Assembly (NCBI GenBank): GCA_020346805.1
Contig: CP070790.1
Location: 2,177,095-2,184,325 of the forward strand
Direction of reading: 5' to 3'
Source of the DNA: Planctomycetota bacterium
GTDB lineage: Bacteria > Planctomycetota > Phycisphaerae > UBA1845 > PWPN01
Length of the DNA: 7,231 bases
This document shows positions 1 through 6,315 of the stretch, piece after piece. The notes below the pieces were generated by a model, which saw only the letters and a list, made by a program, of their open reading frames with translations, did not search any database and had not been told where the DNA came from. The translations under genes and the position numbers were made by a program. The stretch's first letter is position 1; every line of letters starts with the position of its first letter.

Positions 1-2412
1 CCCTTGCGGATTACCGAAACGTTCCATCTTTAGCGAGACGGTAACGGTTTTAGGCTCGTATGGCTGGTTGCCGGTCGCCGTGTCGATCAAGTGTACTACA
101 TGTGCATCGCCGACTTTGGTAACAATGATTCGGTAACGATCTCTCTGAGAGCACGTCAGCGTCGGGTTATTGGTAATACGTCTTCCCAGCCAGGTCCAGA
201 ATGGCCGATTATCCCGGAATGTTCCTTCGCTGGCGGTGATGAGAATCGCCTCACCGTTGCCGTACCGATTTGCCAGAATCATCGGAGTACCATTTTTATC
301 ATCGGCTCGAGCGATTATTTGTGCCGTGAGAGGTTTTACATCGACGGCCATGGGCAGGCACGAAATCGGATGGTCTTTGAAGGTCGCCTTCAACTTGGGG
401 GTTACACCAACCAGTTTTATTGATTTGCCCTTACCCCTTGCCCAATCACGTCCCGCCTTGTCTAAAACACGAATAGCTTCCAGTTCGGCGTATTGCCGCT
501 CCTGTCCGCGGCACAATTCGCGGAGTATCTTGACGCGAATCCGTTTCGCGCGTAGCGGCTGATCCAGCAAAATCGAGACGGTTTGTTCGGTCGCTCCACG
601 AACAGACTTGACCAGCGTCCAATCATTACCGTCATGGGCCTCGATATCGATATCAGTCACACGGAAGGGGCCTTCCCGATTGACCAGTTCAATTTTAGCC
701 ACGGCGACCGGCCTGGCCATGTCGAGCTCCACCCAGTGAGTTCCGGGATCCCTCTTCGACCACCAGAAACTCGAAGTACCATCAACCAGGTTTTGGGCGC
801 TGTACTCAAGAGAGCGTTCGGAATCAGCTACCACAATCGTCTTCAGGATTTCGGCGGGAAAGGCGATTTCCCCCTCATACTTGGCGCCGAACAGGTCACC
901 CAGTGCATATTGATTATGTTGTTGTCCATTAGCGTCAAGCTGCGAAGCATGACCAAACGCAATCAGAAGCCCGCCCTGCTCTACATACTGCTTCAGCTTC
1001 TCGATGTGAGCCTTGTCCAGCATAGCTCGTTCGGGAAGCAGAATAGCCTGGAAGCCGGCCAGTGATGGAGGCCAATTGCTGTAATCCCCATAGGCATAAA
1101 GAAGTTGGCTGAATAAACCTTCGCGGGCCAATTTATCGCTGATTGCGAATGTCTCTTCACCGGTGCTCATCTGTCTCGCTTCATAGTGCTTCCAAAGGTT
1201 ATTGCTGCCAGCCAGGCCGGGACCATCCGGCGAGGGTGTACCTAGCACGATGCCTATGTCGGCATATGGCCGGGCGTTTTTGAGGACCGGTTCGGTCTGC
1301 TTGAACCACTTTCCGATGGTCTTGGCCAACTGCAGATCTTCGCCGAACACTCCAGAGTGGTCCGGGGTGAGAGCCATGTAAATGCTTGCTCCCTGGCAGA
1401 GAGCGATTGCCGCCGTAGCAATTGCCTGCGGCCGGGTAATGTTGGCTGGATGGGCTACATCCTCGATCGGCGTAAACCAGGATTTACACAGCAGCAGACC
1501 AAGTTCGAGCGGCTTGGGATTGACCCAGGCCATTCGAGCGAACCGGTCCATGCGGTGGAATCTATGACCCTCGTAACTGCCATAATCAAGCCGGGATCCC
1601 ACCCATTTGACCCATACTCCAGACTCAAACATGTATTTGCCCGATCCATTAGAGGTCCACACGCAATCCGGCTGATGCTTTTTGGCAATGGCCTGCACTT
1701 CATCCAGATAACCGGCCAGTGTACGGACATTGAATTCCTGCAGATTTTCCGGAGTAGCCTGGTCGAATAACGTGCCGTACATCTCCTCGTAACCCCGAGC
1801 CACCCATTTACTTGATGTGTTTAACCTTTCGCTAAAAATATCCAACCACATACCATCGATTCGGCCGTAGTTGGTCATCAACTCTCGCACCTGTTCGACA
1901 GAAATCTTTCTAAACGGCGAATGGAGTGTTTGGTAGCGCGTCGGCCAGACAACATTAAATACAATTGGTTTACCCTTGCGATCAAGCAGCGCCCACTTGT
2001 CGAATTCAGGATTGCCATCACTTACTGCATTAAAGTAGATAACCAGCTTCAAACCGCCGCGATGGCAAGCATCGGCGATCTCGCGGAGGAAATCACGGCT
2101 GGTCTTGAAGTTTGTGGTCTTTGTATCGTGAAAAACATACCCGTCAATCCACTTGTCGTAAAATATGAGGTAGGTAGCACCGGCTTGCTTAAAGTCCTTC
2201 ACCCAGCGGTCGGCATCCAGCTTGTTGCCGAGCCCCTTTTCCCATTCCTGGATGGTATAGGGTTCCCGCGGATCCTTTATGAAGCTCGTCATAACTGAAA
2301 GGGTTGGCGAACGGTACCAATTCTCTTCGGCCGCAACAGGTTTCTCAGCCCACTTATGCATCAAAGCAAGCGCTACAAACACAACCAACAGAGGATAATA
2401 AGAAGATCGCAT
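1..2412 (-). CDS. Exported multidomain glycoside hydrolase-like protein (GH29/GHL6-like TIM barrel, GATase-like domain with inserted F5/8C discoidin module); 3' end outside window
   Basis: One reading frame stays open for 804 codons from ATG 2412 to base 1, so the C-terminus is missing. The start is supported by a purine-rich GAAAGGG shortly upstream and by a signal peptide (core residues 7-18, likely cleavage after VAA at 28). Residues about 65-195 read as the first half of a TIM barrel: AGATYLIFYDKWIDGY (77-92), KLVIYFN (122-128) and YGRIDGMWLDIF (182-193). D191 sits where GH29 alpha-L-fucosidases and related barrels place the nucleophile. The barrel appears to end near residue 380. A GATase/trimerisation-like domain follows (FQAILLP at 454, GGLLIAFG near 480, DLFGAKYEG at 506-514). 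It is interrupted by a discoidin-like module (about 530-650: NLVDG, WVELDMARPVAVAKIEL, KRIRVKIL) and resumes at GTPMILANRYGNGEA (708-722). A terminal beta-domain begins near 745. It is probably co-transcribed with the upstream lyase-like gene. The fold is fairly secure; the fucosidase activity is not, because the classical KHHDGF motif is replaced by YDKWIDGY. Confidence 0.8.
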   Translation of the reverse strand, partial: MRSSYYPLLVVFVALALMHKWAEKPVAAEENWYRSPTLSVMTSFIKDPREPYTIQEWEKGLGNKLDADRWVKDFKQAGATYLIFYDKWIDGYVFHDTKTTNFKTSRDFLREIADACHRGGLKLVIYFNAVSDGNPEFDKWALLDRKGKPIVFNVVWPTRYQTLHSPFRKISVEQVRELMTNYGRIDGMWLDIFSERLNTSSKWVARGYEEMYGTLFDQATPENLQEFNVRTLAGYLDEVQAIAKKHQPDCVWTSNGSGKYMFESGVWVKWVGSRLDYGSYEGHRFHRMDRFARMAWVNPKPLELGLLLCKSWFTPIEDVAHPANITRPQAIATAAIALCQGASIYMALTPDHSGVFGEDLQLAKTIGKWFKQTEPVLKNARPYADIGIVLGTPSPDGPGLAGSNNLWKHYEARQMSTGEETFAISDKLAREGLFSQLLYAYGDYSNWPPSLAGFQAILLPERAMLDKAHIEKLKQYVEQGGLLIAFGHASQLDANGQQHNQYALGDLFGAKYEGEIAFPAEILKTIVVADSERSLEYSAQNLVDGTSSFWWSKRDPGTHWVELDMARPVAVAKIELVNREGPFRVTDIDIEAHDGNDWTLVKSVRGATEQTVSILLDQPLRAKRIRVKILRELCRGQERQYAELEAIRVLDKAGRDWARGKGKSIKLVGVTPKLKATFKDHPISCLPMAVDVKPLTAQIIARADDKNGTPMILANRYGNGEAILITASEGTFRDNRPFWTWLGRRITNNPTLTCSQRDRYRIIVTKVGDAHVVHLIDTATGNQPYEPKTVTVSLKMERFGNPQG

Positions 2413-2436
2413 TGGAGGTCCCTTTCTGTAAGTACT

Positions 2437-2450
2437 AACCTAATCAGGTT
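2437..2450. repeat. Small inverted repeat in the leader of the GH29/GHL6-like gene
   Basis: AACCT-AATC-AGGTT forms a perfect 5-bp inverted repeat with a 4-base centre, 24 bases upstream of the minus-strand start codon at 2412. It could be a weak operator half-site pair or a small leader hairpin. The rest of the 169-bp gap (2413-2581) holds the Shine-Dalgarno and no convincing promoter or terminator, which fits transcription running in from the upstream gene. An inverted repeat this short can arise by chance. Confidence 0.25.
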
Positions 2451-2581
2451 TTCTCATTTGACGCCGTATATAAAGTTGACAATCGTCGCTTGTTGAAAGG
2501 TCTGAGATTGTATCTACTACATGTCGAAAATATTGACCGGAGGTATCCTATTCACCTTGATCTCATCATATAACGGTCCTC

Positions 2582-4219
2582 TTACTTAACGGTTGCCGGC
2601 TTTGCGCGAAGTCGGTTATAGATCACACGATGGTCGTAGGTCCTGCCTTTGTCGTCGTGATAGCCGTGATAAAAACCCCTGCCGCCCCAGTATGCCGGGG
2701 GACGCTCGGGAAGCTCCAGCAAGACCGCCCGCATGTGAAGCAGGGCAAGTGAAGCGACATCGTCGAAGCATGAGAAAATATGGTTTTTGCTTGCGACAAA
2801 AAAACCGTTGTGTATTCGGGTAACCAGTATGTTATCGGCCACCCGCTTTGCAAGCTTGCGGTATTCGTTCTCGCGCGTTGTTTCAAACAACTCGAGGAGA
2901 CCAAAGATAACCAGCGAATCGTTATTCGATGTCTGCCGGTTGATGGCTTGGGGCTTACCGGGAGCCGCTCCTAGGTCACCCAGGTCCAGGCCGCGTCCGA
3001 TAGAGCGCACCATCCGCCACATCAGCTCCTTCCCACTAAGCTTGTAAGCCAGAGCATAAGCATAAAAATGTCGGCTATTTGCCATACGCGGCTCGAGCCA
3101 CTCGACCTTAACGTATCCTTCCTTCTTCCTGTCGGCCGGTGTGAGCACGGTACCGTCGATAAGCATAGCCGCGAAGGTATTGGTACTCTCATCGTAGCCG
3201 TGCGTTGCCCTTGCCGTCAGATCCTCGATACCCCAGCGCAGAAAATCTCGTCCTTTGGATCCCAGCGTCTCGCCCAGTTTGAGTTGGCATATCGCGCCGT
3301 AAGAGTAACGCGAGCCGTAAATGTCGGTGACGGTGGCTTCTGTGAATCTACCGTCAAACTGCGGGAACTGTTTCCGCATTCTGTGTGTGTAGGGGACACT
3401 AAAGTTCGATGCTCCAAGACCGGTTTCGGGATGTCGCGCCTCGACGTATCGTTTGGCCAGCCGACTGGCCCAGACGAGCGGTTTCTCGTCGCCGCTGAAA
3501 TGGCTCAGGAGTGCCGCGGCGCAGAAGAAATCTGTGCCCGACATCATGAACGACAGTCCTTTTGAGTCGAAGTACACCGGGCCCCCTTGATAGTCATGGT
3601 CCCAGAGTTTCCCGATAGTTCGTCCGTAGGAACCGTGCCGGTTGACGTCCAAATTCTCCCATCGCAATACATGGGCATCCCAGACCGCCTCAATGAACCG
3701 CCGAGTAGCGCCAGGATCGACCTGCCACATCAACTCATAGTAGGGGTAGTGGTGTTTGAGCTCGTGTACCCCGGACACGGCCTTGTCCTCAAGTGCATCA
3801 TAATAGGCATGTCCGCCCCAGTAGAGCAGTCCACTGCCGTCCTGGAGATGCCCGAAAGCGTAGCGGACGGCGTCGACCGCAGCCTGGCGATACTTCGGGT
3901 CTCCCGTCGCTGCCGATAGACCGACGAGGGCACGAAAAAGGTTTTGCTGGGTTGCCTGATTTGAGAGCACTCGTTTCTTGCCCTTCCATACCCATACCGG
4001 CGGCTCTAATGTATCGACGTTGATCCCGTCGACGAAGAGCGGCGTTTTCTTCGGTCCGTATACATCGTAGCCGTGCTCGAGTACCTTGTCCGCGAAGTTG
4101 CTGACAGCCTGAAGGTACCGCTCGGCCGATTCTCTATTCTCTTGCGTTACCGGAACATCAGCATGGGCCATCAGTGGCGCGAACCAAAACAGCACATATA
4201 ATCCGAATGCCCTACTCAT
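2582..4219 (-). CDS. Exported (alpha/alpha)-toroid protein, possible family-2-like pectate lyase
   Basis: This is a complete 545-residue protein. ATG 4219 has a good GGGAG Shine-Dalgarno six bases upstream. Residues 1-20 form a signal peptide ending AHA, so the mature protein starts at D21. Regularly spaced helical stretches rich in aromatics and charges (for example NLFRALVGLSAATGDPKYRQAA and ANSRHFYAYALAYKLSGKE) suggest an (alpha/alpha) barrel as in several polysaccharide lyases. Conserved-looking blocks are DVYGPKKTPLFVDGINVDT (52-70), SGLLYWGGH (129-137), HELKHHYPYYE (152-162), and a later R194-H195 pair. The length matches family-2 periplasmic pectate lyases (about 540 residues), in which, as I recall, an Arg-His pair supplies the catalytic base and a metal ligand. 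H137, H152, E153, H156 and E162 are candidate metal ligands here. Other options are an unsaturated-uronyl hydrolase-like or GH127-like barrel. It is first in the leftward pair, so it probably shares transcription with the glycosidase-like gene downstream. Confidence 0.8.
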   Translation of the reverse strand: MSRAFGLYVLFWFAPLMAHADVPVTQENRESAERYLQAVSNFADKVLEHGYDVYGPKKTPLFVDGINVDTLEPPVWVWKGKKRVLSNQATQQNLFRALVGLSAATGDPKYRQAAVDAVRYAFGHLQDGSGLLYWGGHAYYDALEDKAVSGVHELKHHYPYYELMWQVDPGATRRFIEAVWDAHVLRWENLDVNRHGSYGRTIGKLWDHDYQGGPVYFDSKGLSFMMSGTDFFCAAALLSHFSGDEKPLVWASRLAKRYVEARHPETGLGASNFSVPYTHRMRKQFPQFDGRFTEATVTDIYGSRYSYGAICQLKLGETLGSKGRDFLRWGIEDLTARATHGYDESTNTFAAMLIDGTVLTPADRKKEGYVKVEWLEPRMANSRHFYAYALAYKLSGKELMWRMVRSIGRGLDLGDLGAAPGKPQAINRQTSNNDSLVIFGLLELFETTRENEYRKLAKRVADNILVTRIHNGFFVASKNHIFSCFDDVASLALLHMRAVLLELPERPPAYWGGRGFYHGYHDDKGRTYDHRVIYNRLRAKPATVK

Positions 4220-4346
4220 AACGTGCTCCCTATAATCATCGACTGACCTTTTTCAAACGAGCTTGGAAGAATGTCGTTTCACCTTCCTTTAATTCCACAA
4301 TACTCAATATTCAGGCCAGATCAAGCCTCTTTCCCCTAGCGCTTAC

Positions 4347-4355
4347 AGTATATCA
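4347..4355 (-). promoter_or_regulatory. Candidate extended -10 promoter for the leftward genes
   Basis: On the minus strand this reads TGATATACT, that is TGN followed by TATACT, an extended -10 element. No good -35 lies 16-18 bases upstream, which extended -10 promoters can tolerate. It would give a leader of about 120 bases before ATG 4219. This is a single motif match in AT-rich DNA, so it is tentative. Confidence 0.3.
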
Positions 4356-4426
4356 CAGCCAGGGCGATCGACATGTTATCAAGAAAAATGAATAGGGTAT
4401 CGTTAAGCAAGATTTCAATGTAAAAG

Positions 4427-4443
4427 CAGGTATACCTAACCTG
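4427..4443. repeat. Overlapping inverted repeats (operator-like)
   Basis: CAGGT at 4427-4431 pairs with ACCTG at 4439-4443, and the perfect 10-bp palindrome AGGTATACCT (4428-4437) lies inside. This gives three AGGT/ACCT half-sites in 17 bases in the middle of the divergent region, a plausible regulator site. The heptamer CTAACCT here (4436-4442) recurs at 2435-2441 upstream of the second leftward gene. No regulator gene lies in the window. Confidence 0.3.
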
Positions 4444-4695
4444 TTTAGTACCAATGTACATGACTCGCCTTGAAATCGGATCCAAGACTATATTTGAACA
4501 TAGACTAATAGGATTGAAAACGGAATTTATAAACAGCAGTGCTTAACATGCAATCGGTGATCGTGCCTTGAGATAAGATAGCTGAAAAAAGGAATTACCA
4601 ATAGAAGCATATACTGTTTAAAATATGGATCTGGCAAAGGTGTATGTGTTAGGGTTAGTGTTTGTATTACATGAATCCTCTTGATTACTTGATCT

Positions 4696-4726
4696 TTCTT
4701 GTTGGTATGATTAATTCTTCTTGTTG
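4696..4726. repeat. 9-bp direct repeat spaced 22 bp, abutting the rightward promoter
   Basis: TTCTTGTTG occurs at 4696-4704 and again at 4718-4726. The starts are 22 bp apart, about two helical turns, so both copies face the same side of the DNA. The second copy overlaps the first three bases of the -35 box at 4724. Flanking bases are partly conserved too (AT three to four bases before each copy). The arrangement resembles a tandem site for an AraC-type or similar activator, but no regulator is encoded here. Confidence 0.4.
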
Positions 4727-4752
4727 ACACTCCTGCCGGATTAAACGAGAAT
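4724..4752 (+). promoter_or_regulatory. Sigma-70-like promoter for the deacetylase/cupin gene
   Basis: A perfect TTGACA -35 (4724-4729) is followed after exactly 17 bases by GAGAAT (4747-4752), which matches four of six -10 positions including the final AAT. Transcription would start near 4759, leaving a leader of about 29 bases with an AAGGGG Shine-Dalgarno (4776-4781) six bases before ATG 4788. Consensus, spacing and position all agree. Confidence 0.55.
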
Positions 4753-4787
4753 CGACGCAGATATCGTCAATTTTTAAGGGGCTAGGC

Positions 4788-6200
4788 ATGAAGGCATGGA
4801 TATTACTACTATCTTCGCTGGTTTTAATCCTGGCCGCTTGTCTCCAACCCGTTCAGCCTGGGAAAGCGACTACCGGCCAACCGGTCTGCGCGAAGGAAAA
4901 GGGTAAACGTCCCAAATTGTATGTTTCCTTTACCATGGACTGCGAGCGGATTGGTTCGGAGTGTATGGCGGGTGGGCCACGGTCTTGGGAACTAAGCGAA
5001 AAGGCCATCCGCGGTTATTGCGAGACACTTCTGGCGGCGGGCATTACTCCCACCCTATTCATCGTACCAGAATGCGGACAACAGCAGGCGGAGTTGTTTA
5101 AGTCGCTGGCCAAAAGAGGCGTGGAACTTGGCATGCATCTTCATCCGCAGTGTTTCCAGGATCATCGGTATGACAAGTTCCTGGGCGAGTATGACGGACA
5201 GATGCAAAAAGAGATTCTGGCCCAAGGGACTGAGATGCTCGAAAAGGCGTTAGGGGTTCGGCCCAAAGCGTTCCGCGGTGGCAACTTCTCGGCCAACGAC
5301 GAGACATATCAGGTTCTGGTGGGTCTGGGTTTTCGGCAGGGATCTTTGTCGGATCCCGGACGTAATGCTCCCCGATTTGCCGCCCTTTGGACAGGGGCCT
5401 GGCCGTATGCTCATTGGGCCAATGCCGAGAATAAACTTATTCCCGGGGAGTTGCCGTTCTTCGAGGCCCCCCTTACCACCAATCCCACCAAACACCACAA
5501 GCACGGTTTTCCGCATGAGCTGCGTGTTGAGAGCGGATCGTTCGAGGAATGGCACCTTCCGATTATCGAAAATGCGTTGGAGATCATGGAAAAGGACAAA
5601 GTGGATTTCCGGGTTCTTTCGATCTTTACACATAACTACTACGATTACAGCAATCCTGATAACGAAAAGAGCAAGGTCATTTGTGGTTATGTTGAGTATC
5701 TGGAAGAGCTTGGCAGGAGATACGAAGTTATTCCGGCCACGTTGGAAAGGATACGACAGGCGTATGTGGAGCATGGTGTTGGGCAGCGCCGAGATGATAG
5801 GAGATGTATTATGGAGGCAGGACAATCAACGGCAGTATTGATTCGGCACGAAGGTGAGGCGCCGCGGGAACGAAGTACCTGCGGCTGGCGCGATCGGTTG
5901 ATCAGCCGGGAGGATCGAAATAAGGGAATCGCGGCCTGGGCCCACGCCGTAGATATTGACGGCGCCAAGGAACATTATCACAAGGTGGGTACGGAGCTAT
6001 ATTACGTACTGGAAGGTGAAGGGGTGGTTCGACTCGACGGTATTGATCACCCGGTACGGAAGGGATCACTGGTACACATCCCACCCGGAATCATGCATGG
6101 CGCGATTGGACGTATGCGAGTGTTGGTTATCGGAATTCCCGACATCGCCGATGAGGATCTGTTTTTTCCCAAGGATGCCAAGGGAAAGAAAAACGACTAG
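4788..6200 (+). CDS. Lipoprotein: NodB-type polysaccharide deacetylase joined to a C-terminal cupin
   Basis: The 470-residue frame begins with a lipoprotein signal (K2, hydrophobic core, lipobox LAAC with C18); L19 at +2 gives no inner-membrane retention signal by the E. coli rule. Residues 43-330 are a polysaccharide-deacetylase (NodB) domain. Motif 1 is SFTMDCE (D51 likely base, E53 possible ligand), motif 2 ELGMHLHPQ (H117, H119), motif 3 FRGGNFSAND (R163), and the late histidine motif FTHNYYDY (H282). The D-x-E and HLH forms fit the divergent DxE subgroup of this fold, not the classical TFDD/HSxxH chitin deacetylases. Residues 342-470 form a complete cupin_2 protein: HYHKVGTE (H396, H398, E403), then G410, and GSLVHIPPGIMH with H437. 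The usual four metal ligands are all present. The join at residues 331-341 is polar and looks unlike either domain; it may be a recent fusion or a one-base change between two genes (see the internal start at 5811). Transcription probably starts near 4759, and the propeller gene follows after 115 bp. Confidence 0.8.
   Translation: MKAWILLLSSLVLILAACLQPVQPGKATTGQPVCAKEKGKRPKLYVSFTMDCERIGSECMAGGPRSWELSEKAIRGYCETLLAAGITPTLFIVPECGQQQAELFKSLAKRGVELGMHLHPQCFQDHRYDKFLGEYDGQMQKEILAQGTEMLEKALGVRPKAFRGGNFSANDETYQVLVGLGFRQGSLSDPGRNAPRFAALWTGAWPYAHWANAENKLIPGELPFFEAPLTTNPTKHHKHGFPHELRVESGSFEEWHLPIIENALEIMEKDKVDFRVLSIFTHNYYDYSNPDNEKSKVICGYVEYLEELGRRYEVIPATLERIRQAYVEHGVGQRRDDRRCIMEAGQSTAVLIRHEGEAPRERSTCGWRDRLISREDRNKGIAAWAHAVDIDGAKEHYHKVGTELYYVLEGEGVVRLDGIDHPVRKGSLVHIPPGIMHGAIGRMRVLVIGIPDIADEDLFFPKDAKGKKND
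5799..5813 (+). promoter_or_regulatory. Internal Shine-Dalgarno and start codon for the cupin half
   Basis: AGGAG at 5799-5803 lies seven bases before ATG 5811, which is in frame with the long gene as codon 342. The spacing is near ideal. A tandem TGA-TAG (5795-5800) in a neighbouring frame overlaps the AGGAG, the usual arrangement where one gene ends on the ribosome site of the next. Confidence 0.5.
5811..6200 (+). CDS. Possible separately translated cupin protein (129 aa)
   Basis: Starting at ATG 5811, the frame encodes 129 residues, the normal size of a free single-domain cupin. The N-terminus before the barrel (a STCGWRDRLIS segment, residues 22-32 of this form) resembles the pre-barrel strand of free cupins with an S-x-CG-x-R-x-x-L pattern, as I recall them, so nothing seems missing. 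Both cupin motifs are intact: H-x-H-x4-E-x6-G, and G-x5-P-x-G-x2-H. It has no export signal of its own, so if made from here it would stay in the cytoplasm, whereas the fused form would be carried out with the lipoprotein. Such cupins bind a metal and often a small sugar-like ligand; the substrate is unknown. Whether it is made separately, only as a fusion, or both cannot be settled from sequence alone. Confidence 0.45.
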   Translation: MEAGQSTAVLIRHEGEAPRERSTCGWRDRLISREDRNKGIAAWAHAVDIDGAKEHYHKVGTELYYVLEGEGVVRLDGIDHPVRKGSLVHIPPGIMHGAIGRMRVLVIGIPDIADEDLFFPKDAKGKKND

Positions 6201-6315
6201 CTAACACTGGCTCGTGGAGTCTGTCCTCGCCCCTCGGCACGGCAAGAGATTCCCCACCATAACCATACTTGGGCAAAGTAGCGAAGTCTTTTAAAAGTCA
6301 TAGGAAAGATTCAAG

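Larger units (their letters stand above)
4220..4787. other. Divergent AT-rich intergenic control region
   Basis: These 568 bases separate the two divergent gene pairs. They are visibly AT-richer than the flanking genes. The only sizeable open frame is a 67-codon minus-strand one (4527-4730), which lacks a Shine-Dalgarno and reads as low-complexity, so I treat the stretch as non-coding. It holds a candidate extended -10 promoter for the leftward genes, a well-formed -35/-10 promoter for the rightward genes, a 9-bp direct repeat against that -35, and an inverted repeat near 4427-4443. I see no riboswitch-like fold, RNA gene or terminator. Confidence 0.7.

Noticed and set aside
91..2298. Several plus-strand open frames (for example 583-1065, 1357-1770 and 1921-2298)
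   Set aside because: They lie wholly opposite the 804-codon minus-strand frame, which has a signal peptide and recognisable domains; their translations show no domain-like pattern or ribosome sites.
3068..3919. Plus-strand open frames of 165 and 110 codons
   Set aside because: They are antisense to the complete toroid gene and have no recognisable content; they result from its codon bias.
4649..4658. Telomere-like TTAGGGTTAG
   Set aside because: Less than two repeat units in AT-rich DNA of a bacterial-type locus; coincidence.
4527..4730. 67-codon minus-strand open frame in the divergent intergenic region
   Set aside because: No Shine-Dalgarno, AT-rich low-complexity translation, and it overlaps the likely promoter of the rightward genes.
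5250..5841. Open frames of 191 codons (minus) and 187 codons (plus) inside the deacetylase gene
   Set aside because: They overlap a region with clear NodB motifs in the annotated frame, and their own translations look random. The plus-strand one is not in the frame holding the TGA-TAG at 5795.
6288..6297. CTTTTAAAAG palindrome before the propeller gene, considered as a terminator
   Set aside because: The stem is pure A/T apart from one end pair and no T-run follows, so it would not terminate; likely chance in a short spacer.
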